Shown here: in pieces, positions 1-7,995 of the stretch
Layout: every line of letters starts with the position of its first letter
Numbering within the stretch: the first letter of the stretch is position 1
NCBI GenBank assembly: GCA_019750465.1
Contig: JAIEOP010000089.1
Coordinates: 1 to 33,321 of the forward strand
Direction of reading: 5' to 3'
Length of the DNA: 33,321 nucleotides
DNA from: Acetobacteraceae bacterium
Lineage (GTDB): Bacteria > Pseudomonadota > Alphaproteobacteria > Acetobacterales > Acetobacteraceae
Notes under the pieces: generated by a model
Told to the model about the DNA's origin: nothing
Database searches by the model: none
Seen by the model: the letters and a program-made list of their open reading frames with translations, nothing else
Translations under genes and position numbers: made by a program

Positions 1-543
1 GCCTTCGCCGATAGCGGCTACACCGCGGACCGGGTCGCCCTCGCCACCCGTATCCGCATCCAGATCGTCCGCAAGCCGGTCGTGCCGATCCGCTGGGGGC
101 TGCTGCGCGATCCCTGCCGGCGCTTCGATCCGCAGGCCCTGCTCTGCACCGATCCAGCCCAGGAGCCGGTGCAGGTCATTCGCTGGTTCGTCCAGCGCCG
201 GCAGCTCGAAGTCACCTTCCGCGAGGTCCGCGGCCATCCCGGCATGGAAACCCAGCGTCAGTGGCCGGGCAAAGCCATCGCCCGCACCACGCCATGCCTG
301 CTCGGGCTGTTCTCGATCGTCACCCTGTTGGCGTCTCGCCTCAACGGCCGTGCCCGCGCCCAGGCCTCGGCCAGCGCTTGGTACCACAAGCAGCGGCCAA
401 CCTTCGTCGACAGCCTTGCCGCAGTACGCCGTGCGATCCGGAGTGAGCAGGGTTTCGCCGTGTCCCGGCACTCCGCCGACACCGCGAAACCCCCGCCAGC
501 CCTCCGCGAGGGCATCGCCTATGCCCTCCGCCATGCCGCTTGA
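1..543 (+). pseudogene. Transposase 3' remnant, apparently chimeric
   Basis: The frame is open from the first base of the window to TGA at 541-543, so the 5' end lies outside. The first ~26 residues (AFADSGYTADRV, then QIVRKP) look like the DDE domain of IS5-type transposases. From about base 80 the text changes to VPIRWGLLRDP, then QLEVTFREVRGHPGMETQRQW and IARTTP-LLGLFSIVTL, which resembles the C-terminal catalytic half of a different, IS701-like DDE transposase common in Acetobacteraceae. The E of the EVTF motif would be the last acidic residue of that catalytic triad. The C-terminal tail (HKQRPTFVDSLAAVRRAI) is also typical of the second type. I read it as a non-functional fusion or nested-insertion scar. 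Family names come from recognition, without a search. No terminal inverted repeat could be assigned. Confidence 0.7.
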
Positions 544-568
544 ATGGCGAAAGTCGAGCTCAGGCTTC

Positions 569-1822
569 CTATTCGGCCGCGACCGGCGGCGCGGCGCGCC
601 CGGTGCCCGGCGCGCGCCGCGCCCAGAGCTCGGGCTGCAACTCCTCCGGCCGGTTCGGGAAGGCCAGGGCGCAGACCAGGATGATCACCGCGAAGCCGGC
701 CAGCACCAGCATGCCCAGGGACAGGCTGCCGGTGGCCTTGTGCAGGAAGCCGATCAGCGGCGAGGCCGCGGCGGCGCCGAGGAACCCCACCGTGAAGCGG
801 ATGGAGTAGAGCTTGGCGCGCAGCGCCGGCGCGACGTAGCGCGCCGTCATGGTCTCGTTCACCGTGACCTGGCCGAACACCGCCGCCGCCACCAGCGCCG
901 AGAGCGGCAGCACCACCCATCCCTGGGCGAAGGAGAGCATGGCCAGGCAGGGCGCCAGCACCAGCGCCAGCGGCATGAACACCACCTTCAGCGTGTGCCG
1001 GTCGATCATGTGGCCCACGGTGAACTGCGTCAGGCCCCCGCAGAGCGTGGCGGCGAAGGCGAGCAGCCCCACCACCGGCAGCAGGTCCGGCGAGGAGGCC
1101 AGGCGTTCCTCCATCAGCTTCGGGATCAGCAGGGTGAAGGCGTTGAACACCAGCCCCGAGACCGCGGCGATGGAGAGCAGCACCACGACGGCGCGCTTCA
1201 CCACCGGCGCCGGGATGGTCGGGAAGGGCTTCTGCCCGGCCGCGGCCTTGGCCGAGTCGAAGGCGGGTTCGCGCAGGTAGAGCAGGCCGATGCCCATGCA
1301 GAGCAGGCCCGGCAGCACGAAGGCCCAGTGCCAGCCCGCCTTGGCGGCGAGGAAGGCGGTGACCACCGGCGCCAGCGCCACGCCGAGGTTGCCGAAGACG
1401 CCGTTGATGCCGACGGCGCGGCCGACCCGCCCGCCGGTCGCGGCCTCCACCAGCATCGCGGTGCCGATCGGGTGGTAGATCGCCGCGAAGGCGCCCATCA
1501 GCGCCAGCGCCAGCCCGAGCGTGAGGCGCGATTCGGCGAAGCCCGCCAGCACCATGCCGGCGCCGGTGCCGAGGAAGAAGGCCGCCATCATGCCCTTCCG
1601 CCCGAAGCGGTCGGCCAGCCAGCCCATCGGCAGCGAGCCCAGCCCGTAGAGCACGAACATCGCCGTGCCGATCGCCAGGATCGGCCCGTATTCCGTGCCG
1701 AACTCCACCGGCGACTGCGCCACCATGCCGAGCACGGCGGTGGCCAGGATCAGCAGGCTGTAATGGGTGAAGACGTGCGCGGCGTTGATGAAGACGACCT
1801 GCCGCGTCGCGGGATCCTGCAT
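569..1822 (-). CDS. MFS transporter
   Basis: A 417-residue protein with about 12 hydrophobic segments, the usual length and layout of the major facilitator superfamily. The loop after the second membrane segment carries motif A (GWLADRFGRKG), the best family signature. It probably exports or imports a small molecule across the inner membrane; the substrate cannot be told. The frame is open to a TTG at 1834, but the ATG at 1822 (MQDPATRQVVFINAAHVFTHY) is the better start because the usual N-terminal helix begins right after it. It is divergent from an AraC-type regulator, with about 76 bases between starts, the classic layout of a regulator controlling a transporter. Confidence 0.9.
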   Translation of the reverse strand: MQDPATRQVVFINAAHVFTHYSLLILATAVLGMVAQSPVEFGTEYGPILAIGTAMFVLYGLGSLPMGWLADRFGRKGMMAAFFLGTGAGMVLAGFAESRLTLGLALALMGAFAAIYHPIGTAMLVEAATGGRVGRAVGINGVFGNLGVALAPVVTAFLAAKAGWHWAFVLPGLLCMGIGLLYLREPAFDSAKAAAGQKPFPTIPAPVVKRAVVVLLSIAAVSGLVFNAFTLLIPKLMEERLASSPDLLPVVGLLAFAATLCGGLTQFTVGHMIDRHTLKVVFMPLALVLAPCLAMLSFAQGWVVLPLSALVAAAVFGQVTVNETMTARYVAPALRAKLYSIRFTVGFLGAAAASPLIGFLHKATGSLSLGMLVLAGFAVIILVCALAFPNRPEELQPELWARRAPGTGRAAPPVAAE

Positions 1823-1898
1823 GGCGCTGCCCAATCGGTGACTGTCTGTTCCCTGCCCGCCATCCTATCCTGGCCGGGTTGAGACGGAAGGCCAGTTC

Positions 1899-2702
1899 AT
1901 GTCTGCATCCGGCCATAGCCGCGTGGCCCCCCCGCCGCGCCCTTCCGCCCTGCCGGAGGAGGCGGCCGACCGGCCGCTGACCGGCTACGCGCACGATTAC
2001 GCCCAGGGTCACGCCACCGGCCGGCACCGGCACGACCGGGCCCAGCTTCTCTACGCCACCCAGGGCGTGATGCGCATCGAGACCGACGCCGCCGCCTTCA
2101 TCGTGCCGCCGGGCCGCGCGCTCTGGGTGCCGGCGCGGCTGCCGCACGGGGTCACCATGCAGGGCACGGTGGCGATGCGGGCGCTGTTCCTGCGCGCCGA
2201 CGCCGCGGCCTCCCGGCCCGCCGCGACGACGGTGATGGCGGTCTCGCCCCTGCTGCGCGAGCTGATCCTGGCGGCCTGCGCCGAGCCGGCGGAATGGGAT
2301 CCGGCCGGGCGGGCGCCGCACGTCGCCGCGTTGATCCTCGATGAGATCGCCCGTGCCCCGCCGCTGCCCTGGCTCGGCCTGCCGGTGCTGCGCGACGCGC
2401 GGCTCAGGCGCCTGGCGGCGGCGCTGGAGGCCGACCCGGGCAGCGACCTGACCCTGGAGCGCTGGGCCGAGCGCTGCGGCGCCAGCCCGCGGACGCTCAC
2501 CCGGCTGTTCCGGCGCGAGACGGGCATGAGCTTCGGCCGCTGGCGCCAGGCGTTGCGCCTTGCCGAGGCGGCCGCGCTGCTGGCGCAGGGGGTGCCGCCG
2601 GCGCGCGCGGCGGCGGCGGTGGGCTATGCCAGCGCGCCAGCCTTCGGCGCGGCCTTCCGTGCGGCGCTGGGCGTGACGCCTGGGGCGCTGGCGGGCGGAT
2701 GA
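1899..2702 (+). CDS. AraC family transcriptional regulator with cupin sensor domain
   Basis: A 267-residue DNA-binding regulator. Residues ~25-110 form a small cupin-like sensor (TGRHRHDRAQLLYATQGVM, then a VPPGRALWVPARLPHGV motif). The C-terminal ~100 residues form the double helix-turn-helix of AraC proteins: LTLERWAERCGASPRTLTRLF, then ETGMSFGRWRQALRLAEA and the second helix pair with VGYASAPAFGAAFR. The ATG at 1899 follows a weak GGAAG ribosome site. It faces away from the MFS gene and probably controls it. Its last 79 bases overlap the 3' end of the convergent DMT transporter gene. Confidence 0.9.
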   Translation: MSASGHSRVAPPPRPSALPEEAADRPLTGYAHDYAQGHATGRHRHDRAQLLYATQGVMRIETDAAAFIVPPGRALWVPARLPHGVTMQGTVAMRALFLRADAAASRPAATTVMAVSPLLRELILAACAEPAEWDPAGRAPHVAALILDEIARAPPLPWLGLPVLRDARLRRLAAALEADPGSDLTLERWAERCGASPRTLTRLFRRETGMSFGRWRQALRLAEAAALLAQGVPPARAAAAVGYASAPAFGAAFRAALGVTPGALAGG

Positions 2703-3490
2703 GGCGGCGCCATCGCCGCGTCGCGCCGCCGGGCGCGCTGCCCGGCCACCAGGTCCAGCGCCAGTGCCAGCGCCACGATCGCGCCACCGATCCAGATCCC
2801 CTCCGGCGGCACGCTGCCGAAGGCAAGCCACACCCAGAGCGGCGCCAGCGGCAGCTCGACATTGCCGAGCAGGGCGGCACGCGGCCCCGGCAGCAGCCGG
2901 CTGCCCAGCGTGAGCAGCAGCAGGCCGAGTCCGAACTGCACCGCGCCGAAGGCCGCCAGCCCGAGGAATTCCGGCAGCGTGACACGGAATCGATCGGCGA
3001 AGGGCGGGGCGAGGGCGACGCAGGCGAAGGCCGAGAGGCTGGCGGCGGGCAGCATCGGCAGCGCGCGGTGGTGGCGGATGATCACCATCATCGCCGCGAT
3101 CAGCACCGTCATGCCGAGCGCCAGCGCATTGCCCGCCAGGCGGCCCGAGCCCGCAGTGCCACCGGTCATCACCAGCAGGCCGCCGAGCGCCAGGCCGGCG
3201 GCGCAGAGCGTGGCGCGGCCCGGCCGCTCGCGCAGCCAGAGCCAGGCGATGCCCGTCGCGACGAAGGGCGCGGTCGCGTAGATGATGGTGACGTCGGCGA
3301 CGGTGGTCAGGCGCAGCGCGTGCAGGAAGCAGATGGTGCCCAGGGTGGAGCAGGCGGCGGCGGCCAGCCCCGGCAAGCCAGCCGCGCGCAGCAGCGCCAG
3401 GCTCGCCCTGCCGTGCCGCCAGGCGACGCAGGCGGCGATGAACAGACCGCCGAACACCCCGCGCCAGACCAGCAGTGTCCAGGGGTCCAC
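2624..3490 (-). CDS. DMT superfamily (EamA) transporter, 5' end uncertain
   Basis: A hydrophobic protein with two EamA-like halves (WTLLVWRGVFGGLFIA near the start, ATAPFVATGIAWLWLRERP closing the first half, WVWLAFGSVPPEGIWIGGAIV closing the second). The family exports metabolites; the substrate is unknown. The first possible start is the GTG at 3490, which cuts into the first membrane helix: the in-frame sequence upstream (RLAASAAIFSTAGLFTGPIPV, to about 3550) clearly continues the family pattern, but no ATG, GTG or TTG was found there. The 5' end is therefore probably truncated, replaced, or altered by a frameshift. The last ~28 residues are a low-complexity tail lying antisense to the araC-type gene. 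Confidence 0.75.
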   Translation of the reverse strand: MDPWTLLVWRGVFGGLFIAACVAWRHGRASLALLRAAGLPGLAAAACSTLGTICFLHALRLTTVADVTIIYATAPFVATGIAWLWLRERPGRATLCAAGLALGGLLVMTGGTAGSGRLAGNALALGMTVLIAAMMVIIRHHRALPMLPAASLSAFACVALAPPFADRFRVTLPEFLGLAAFGAVQFGLGLLLLTLGSRLLPGPRAALLGNVELPLAPLWVWLAFGSVPPEGIWIGGAIVALALALDLVAGQRARRRDAAMAPPHPPASAPGVTPSAARKAAPKAGALA

Positions 3491-3865
3491 CGGGATCGGC
3501 CCGGTGAACAGGCCCGCTGTGCTGAAGATCGCGGCGGAGGCGGCGAGACGCTGCTCGCCGAGGTCTTCACGACCGATGGCGGCAGGCTGACGCGGGAGTG
3601 GTTCGCCCTGCCGGGGCGGCCCCCCGCCGCGCAGCCATCCGCCTGACGCCGCGTGGCGGGGAAGGCGTGCAGCCCGGCCGCGCGGCGCTGCGGCGACACC
3701 GCCGGCAACGCTCCGCCCACATCGCGCGAGTCTTCGTCCAGCGATCCGGCGACGACGAGGACATCCAGCGGGGCCGGCCTGGTGCCCCCCGGGCGGGGCG
3801 GCGATTGCCCTCGGCCGTTCCCAGCCGGTGCGGTGCCGGAGGATCGGGGTGCGCAGGCATGCCGC
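3491..3865. other. 375-base stretch without a clear gene, with possible gene remnants
   Basis: No complete gene is visible. On the plus strand, 3542-3646 reads as a likely protein C-terminus (ETLLAEVFTTDGGRL, then TREWFALPGRPP, stop TGA) with almost every codon ending in G or C, but it has no matching upstream part. On the minus strand around 3640-3790 a short frame (DVLVVAGSLDEDSRDVGG) also has good codon bias. Both may be leftovers of genes broken by a rearrangement at the 5' end of the DMT transporter gene. I assign no function. Confidence 0.35.
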
Positions 3866-5746
3866 TCATCCCCCCGCCGCCTCCAGCACCTCCCGGAACA
3901 GCCGCGCCGGCAGCGTGCCGCCGCGCACGTCGTCCATCGGCCGCGCGTCGTCGTTGCCCAGCCACACCCCCAGCACCAGCACGCCGCCGCGCACCGGGGC
4001 GAAGCCGATGAACCAGGCGTCGCGGTTGTCCTGCGTCGTCCCCGTCTTGCCGCCGACGCCGGCCCGCCCCGGCAGCGCCGCGGCGCGGCCGGTCCCGCGC
4101 GCCACCGCCGCCTCCAGCATGCGCCGCATCATCTGCGCGTGCTCCGGCGCGATGGCCTGGCGCGGCGCGGCATGCGGCGCCGGCAGCGCGCGGCCCTCGG
4201 CGGTGGCCCCCGTGATCCCCCAGGGCTCCACCCGGCGGCCGCCATTGGTGAAGGCGGCGTAGGCCGCCGCGAGCTCGATCAGCGTCACCTCCCCGGTGCC
4301 CAGCGCGAGCGTCGCGTCGTTCGGGAAGCGCCCGTGCAGCCCCAGCCGCTCCGCCGCGGCGATCGCCGCGCGCGGGCCGCCCTGCGTCCCCCGCACCAGC
4401 ACCCGCACCGCGGCGGTGTTCACGCTGCCGGCCAGCGCCTCCTCGAAGGTGAGGTCGCCGCGCGGCAGGTAGCGCGGCCCGTTGCCCGGCGACCAGCCGC
4501 CCAGCGTGATCGGCGCGTCGGAGACGATGTCGTCCGGCATGTGCCCGCGTTCCAGCGCGGCGAGGAAGACGAAGGGCTTGAAGGCCGAGCCGGGCTGGCG
4601 CTGCGCCTGGGTGGCCCGGTTGAAGGGGCTGGCGCGGTAGTCCCGCCCGCCCACCATGGCACGGACCGCCCCCGTCGCCGCGTCGATCGCCACCACGGCG
4701 CCCTGCGTCACGCCCGCCCGCGCGCCCGGCCCTTCCAGCAGCGCGAGGAGCCGCGCCTCCGCCACGCGCTGCAGCCGTGGATCGAGGGTGGCGCGCAGGA
4801 CCAGGTCGGCGTTGCCGGGAAAGCGCTCGGCCAGGTCGTCCAGCACCCAGTCGGCGAACCAGCCGGCGCCGAGCGCCGGGCGCAGCACCCCCTGCGCCCG
4901 CATCGCCGCCAGCGCCGCGTCCATCTCCGCCCGCGTGATGGCGCCGGTTTCCAGCATCGCCTCCAGCACCTCGGCGGCGCGGGCGGCGGCGAGGTCGGGC
5001 GAGGCGCGGGGATTCAACCGCGACGGCGCCTTGGGCAGGCCCGCCAGCAGCGCCGCCTGCCACAGACCCAGCCGCCGCGCCGGGATGCCGAAATACTGCC
5101 GCGCCGCCGCATCCACCCCGAAGGCGCCGGCGCCGAGATAGACCCGGTTGAGGTAGATCTCGAGCAGCTGGTCCTTGGAGAAGCGCCGCTCCAGCCAGAG
5201 CGCGAGCAGGGCCTCCTGCCCCTTGCGGCGCAGCGTGCGCTCGGGCGTCAGGAACAGGTTCTTCGCCAGCTGCTGGGTCAGAGTGGAGCCGCCCTGCACG
5301 ACCTCCCCGGCGCGCCAATTGGCCAGCGTGGCGCGCAGGATGCCGACGGGGTCGATGCCGGGGTGGCTGCGGAAGCGCCGGTCCTCCACCGCGAGCAGCG
5401 CGGCCGGCAGGGCAGGCGGCAGGTCGCGCAGCCGCACCGCCTCGCCGAACAGGTCCCCCTGGGTCGCCAGCACCGATCCATTCGCGGCGAGCAGCGTGAC
5501 CGAGGGCCGGCGCGTCGCGGCCTGCGCGGCGTCCGGCCGCGGCAGGTCCCAGGCCAGCACCAGCACCAGCCCTGCCAGCGCCACCCCACCCCAGATGCCG
5601 AGCAGCAGGACAAGCTTCATCGCGCGCAGCGCCAGGGGTCTGCGGCGGGAGCGGGGGGCCGAGGAGGTGCCGGGGCGGCGCGTGGTGCCGGCCGCCGGCG
5701 GGGGGGTGCCGGCGCCACGCGCACGCCCGGCCTGGATCGGCGGCAT
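3866..5746 (-). CDS. Class A penicillin-binding protein (glycosyltransferase/transpeptidase)
   Basis: A 626-residue bifunctional cell-wall enzyme that polymerises lipid II and cross-links the peptides in the periplasm. After a basic cytoplasmic tail there is one membrane anchor at about 43-66. The GT51 domain follows with EDRRFRSHPGID (catalytic Glu ~121), GGSTLTQQLAKNL, RRKGQEAL (second Glu ~178) and KDQLLEIYLN. The transpeptidase domain has all three active-site motifs: SAFK (Ser ~387, Lys ~390), SVN (~441) and KTGTT (~567). It is shorter than typical PBP1A (700-850 residues) and lacks extra C-terminal domains, so it is nearer the short PBP1/MrcB-like forms. It is divergent from the luciferase-like gene at 5989, with two palindromes between them. 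The ATG at 5746 is the longest start; a later Met at residue 43 would remove the basic tail. Confidence 0.93.
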   Translation of the reverse strand: MPPIQAGRARGAGTPPPAAGTTRRPGTSSAPRSRRRPLALRAMKLVLLLGIWGGVALAGLVLVLAWDLPRPDAAQAATRRPSVTLLAANGSVLATQGDLFGEAVRLRDLPPALPAALLAVEDRRFRSHPGIDPVGILRATLANWRAGEVVQGGSTLTQQLAKNLFLTPERTLRRKGQEALLALWLERRFSKDQLLEIYLNRVYLGAGAFGVDAAARQYFGIPARRLGLWQAALLAGLPKAPSRLNPRASPDLAAARAAEVLEAMLETGAITRAEMDAALAAMRAQGVLRPALGAGWFADWVLDDLAERFPGNADLVLRATLDPRLQRVAEARLLALLEGPGARAGVTQGAVVAIDAATGAVRAMVGGRDYRASPFNRATQAQRQPGSAFKPFVFLAALERGHMPDDIVSDAPITLGGWSPGNGPRYLPRGDLTFEEALAGSVNTAAVRVLVRGTQGGPRAAIAAAERLGLHGRFPNDATLALGTGEVTLIELAAAYAAFTNGGRRVEPWGITGATAEGRALPAPHAAPRQAIAPEHAQMMRRMLEAAVARGTGRAAALPGRAGVGGKTGTTQDNRDAWFIGFAPVRGGVLVLGVWLGNDDARPMDDVRGGTLPARLFREVLEAAGG

Positions 5747-5757
5747 GCGCGGGGACC

Positions 5758-5809
5758 CTAGAGCAATATCCGATCAGATGGAATCATCTGATCGGATTTC
5801 TTGCTCTAG
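5758..5809. repeat. Large intergenic palindrome 1
   Basis: The arms 5758-5780 and 5785-5809 are almost perfect inverted repeats (core ATCCGATCAGATG facing CATCTGATCGGAT) around a 4-base loop, with a mismatch and small bulge near the AGAGCAA/TTGCTCT end. It is AT-richer than its surroundings. Palindromes of this build, with AGAGC-type ends, are dispersed in alphaproteobacterial intergenic DNA. Here it could end transcription on either side or be a mobile REP-like unit. Confidence 0.8.
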
Positions 5810-5823
5810 AGAACGCAAGAGCT

Positions 5824-5885
5824 AGAGCAGCTTATCTCCGACCGGGTGGACCGCATGCGCGGTCCACCCGGTCGGAGGCTGCTCC
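5824..5885. repeat. Large intergenic palindrome 2
   Basis: The left arm (5824-5854) and right arm (5859-5885) share GAGCAG ends and a perfectly paired TCCGACCGGGTGGACCGC core around an ATGC loop; the left arm has about 5 extra bases as a bulge. It starts 14 bases after palindrome 1 and has the same AGAGC-type border but a different, GC-rich core. Confidence 0.8.
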
Positions 5886-5988
5886 AGCCGAAACGCGGCG
5901 CCGTTGCACCCGTGCCGCCGGGGCACGGCTTGTGTCCCGCGGCCGCCCCGGCGACAGTGCCGTGCGGCAGACCTCGGGAGTGGCGGCC

Positions 5989-6849
5989 ATGAACCTCGGA
6001 CGGCTCGGCATCTGGTATCCCACGGACCGCCTCGACGCCGACGGGCTGGGCGCGCTGCTGCACCTGGTCGAGGAACAGGGCTACGGCACGCTCTGGTACC
6101 CGGAATCGCGCGGCTACGAATCCCTGGCGCTGGCCGGCTGCATGCTGGGCGCCACGCGGAGGCTGCACATCGGCAGCTCGATCGCCAGCATCTATGCGCG
6201 CGACGCCTTCACCGCGCGGCGCGGCATGGTGACCCTGAACGATCTCTACGGCGGGCGCTTCGTCCTCGGCCTCGGCGTGTCGCACGTGCCGATGGTGGAG
6301 GGCATCCGCGGCCATGTGTACGAGAAGCCCGTCCCCGCCATGCGCGCCTATCTCGACGGGATACAGAAGGGCGAGCCGGGGTCGGAGGGCTGGCCCCTGC
6401 TGGTGGCGGCCCTCGGGCCGCTGATGCTGAAGCTCTCCGCCACCCATGCCCGCGGCGCCGTGCCCTACAACGTGACGCCCGGGCACACGGCGGAGGCGGC
6501 GAAGATCCTCGGGCCGAACAAGGTCCTCGCCGTCGAGCAGAAGGTCTGCCTGGAGACCGACCCGGCCAAGGCCCGCGCGCTGGGGCGGAAGGAGCTGCAC
6601 CGCTACATGGGGCTGCCGAATTACCGCAACAACTGGCTGCGCATCGGCTTCACCGAAGCGGAGCTGGAGGGCGGCGGCAGCGACCGCTTCATCGATGCCA
6701 TGGTGCTGCACGGCGACGCCGCGGCGATCCGCGCAGGGCTGCGCGCGCATTTCGCCGCGGGCGCGACGCATGTCTGCCTCCAGCCCGTGCACGCCGAGGG
6801 AGACATCGCAGCGCGGGACGCGATGATCCGGGCGCTGGCGGATACCTGA
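5989..6849 (+). CDS. LLM-class F420-dependent oxidoreductase (MSMEG_4141-like)
   Basis: A 286-residue TIM-barrel flavin/deazaflavin enzyme of the luciferase-like monooxygenase superfamily. The pattern LGRLGIWYPTDRLDA, then GYGTLWYPESRGYE, IGSSIASIYARDAFTARRG and DLYGGRFVLGLGVSH matches the TIGR03620-type subfamily of probable F420 enzymes known mainly from actinobacteria. The substrate is unknown. The frame is open to 5932, but the ATG at 5989 is chosen because a GGGAG ribosome site lies just before it and homology begins there. The full F420 pathway downstream makes F420, rather than FMN, the likely cofactor. It stands alone on the plus strand, convergent to the PEP-CTERM gene. Confidence 0.85.
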   Translation: MNLGRLGIWYPTDRLDADGLGALLHLVEEQGYGTLWYPESRGYESLALAGCMLGATRRLHIGSSIASIYARDAFTARRGMVTLNDLYGGRFVLGLGVSHVPMVEGIRGHVYEKPVPAMRAYLDGIQKGEPGSEGWPLLVAALGPLMLKLSATHARGAVPYNVTPGHTAEAAKILGPNKVLAVEQKVCLETDPAKARALGRKELHRYMGLPNYRNNWLRIGFTEAELEGGGSDRFIDAMVLHGDAAAIRAGLRAHFAAGATHVCLQPVHAEGDIAARDAMIRALADT

Positions 6850-6898
6850 TGCCGGGCTGGCCCGGTCGGATACGGCGCCGCCCGCTGGCCGGGGATGG

Positions 6899-7663
6899 TC
6901 AGCCGGCGCTTGCTGGCCTGATCCGGCGCGCGGCGCCCAACGCCAGCAGCGCAGTCCCGAACAGGGCGATGGACATGGGCTCCGGGATGGATGTCAGCTC
7001 GTGGAAGGCCACATACGTCAGGTTGACGGTGAGGTCGGGCGGCGTTCCGGTGAACCCGCTCCCGGGCGTGTAGGTCAGCGGGGTTGTGCTGAAGGTATAG
7101 GGCAGCAGCGCGGCGAGCGCGCCGATGGAGAAGGTCTGTCCGAAGCTGAAGCTGGCGGTGAAGGTCGAAGCGAGCATGTCGGCGAGGTTGACGCCGTAGT
7201 AGATGGTGGACAGCCCCGAGCCGGGGGCCGGGAAGAAGTCTGGCAGCAGGATGGGAGCACCAAGCCCCGCCACGTAATCCGTGAGTGGATCCGAACTCAT
7301 CACGCCACCGGAGAACACGCCCGCGTACAGTACGCCCGGATCGAGCGGATCACCCGGGTTGCCCGTCGTCTGGATGAAGTCCGTCACCGCGAGCCCGTTG
7401 ATCTTTTCGGGCACCGTGAAGGTGACGGTGTTCCTGTTGCCGGGGATCCTGTCGACGAAGCGCGGCGCCTGCCCATTGGCGTTGAGGATCGGGTTGCCGT
7501 TGTTCGTGAAGGAGAGGGTGATCGGCGCGCCGTTCGGGCCGGTTTCCGTGATTCGCAGCCCCTTCCCGAGCACAACGCTGTCGGGAGGAATCGGGTTGGC
7601 CGACGCGGGGAGCACCCAAAGCAATCCCACCAGCGCGGCACCGCACCAAGACACAGGCCTCAT
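6899..7663 (-). CDS. PEP-CTERM sorting domain protein
   Basis: A 254-residue secreted protein. It begins with a signal peptide (MRPVSWCGAALVGLLWVLPASA), then a Gly/Thr/Asn-rich body of unknown fold, and ends with the exact PEP-CTERM layout: IPEP, a hydrophobic helix (IALFGTALLALGA) and a basic cluster (RRIR). In this class an exosortase cuts at the PEP motif so the protein reaches the cell surface or exopolysaccharide. No exosortase gene is in the window. The ATG at 7663 is preferred over 7696 because of a strong GAGGAGGAC ribosome site at 7667-7675. The body composition is less GC-extreme than its neighbours, as is usual for secreted surface proteins. Confidence 0.88.
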   Translation of the reverse strand: MRPVSWCGAALVGLLWVLPASANPIPPDSVVLGKGLRITETGPNGAPITLSFTNNGNPILNANGQAPRFVDRIPGNRNTVTFTVPEKINGLAVTDFIQTTGNPGDPLDPGVLYAGVFSGGVMSSDPLTDYVAGLGAPILLPDFFPAPGSGLSTIYYGVNLADMLASTFTASFSFGQTFSIGALAALLPYTFSTTPLTYTPGSGFTGTPPDLTVNLTYVAFHELTSIPEPMSIALFGTALLALGAARRIRPASAG

Positions 7664-7995
7664 TTTGTCCTCCTCGAATCGAGATTCACGGGACACCGGG
7701 GCACATGTTGTCTTCGGTTAGATGCATAGACGACATTTCGTGCAAGATCAACATAAATCGGAAAATCCATGAAAATGTTCGGGAGCACATGGGCGCGCCG
7801 GGCCCGCCTCCACGACGAAGCGGGCCGGCCGGTGCATGATGCCCCCGTGCGGAAGAGTGTCAGCATGCACGACGAGGATGCGGCGTCGCGTCCGGGGCGC
7901 CCGTCCTTTCCCGGCGTGGCCTGCCGGTGCCAAGCCGCATGACAGCGAGGCGGGTCGGACCTAGGCTCCGGCAAAGGCATTCAAGGACCACGGAC
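7664..7995. other. 332-base intergenic region between divergent genes
   Basis: It separates the minus-strand PEP-CTERM gene from the plus-strand fgd-like gene. The part at about 7705-7790 is clearly AT-richer than the rest of the window and carries a possible promoter for the PEP-CTERM gene. No convincing gene is seen. The reading frame of the fgd-like gene stays open back to 7927, but that part lacks homology to the family. Confidence 0.5.
7723..7751 (-). promoter_or_regulatory. Possible sigma-70-type promoter of the PEP-CTERM gene
   Basis: Read on the minus strand, TTGATC (7746-7751) and TATGCA (7723-7728) are separated by exactly 17 bases in the AT-rich stretch upstream of the gene, about 60 bases from its start codon. 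Both boxes are imperfect, so this is only a candidate. Confidence 0.3.

Noticed and set aside
519-2831. Minus-strand open frame of 770 codons
   Set aside because: It overlaps the MFS and araC-type genes in another frame and has only Gly/Arg/Ala-rich text without domains.
3567-5318. Minus-strand 583-codon frame
   Set aside because: A frame-shifted shadow of the penicillin-binding protein gene.
7660-7980. Minus-strand 106-codon gene in the intergenic region
   Set aside because: It overlaps the PEP-CTERM start, has no homology-like pattern and crosses the likely promoter.
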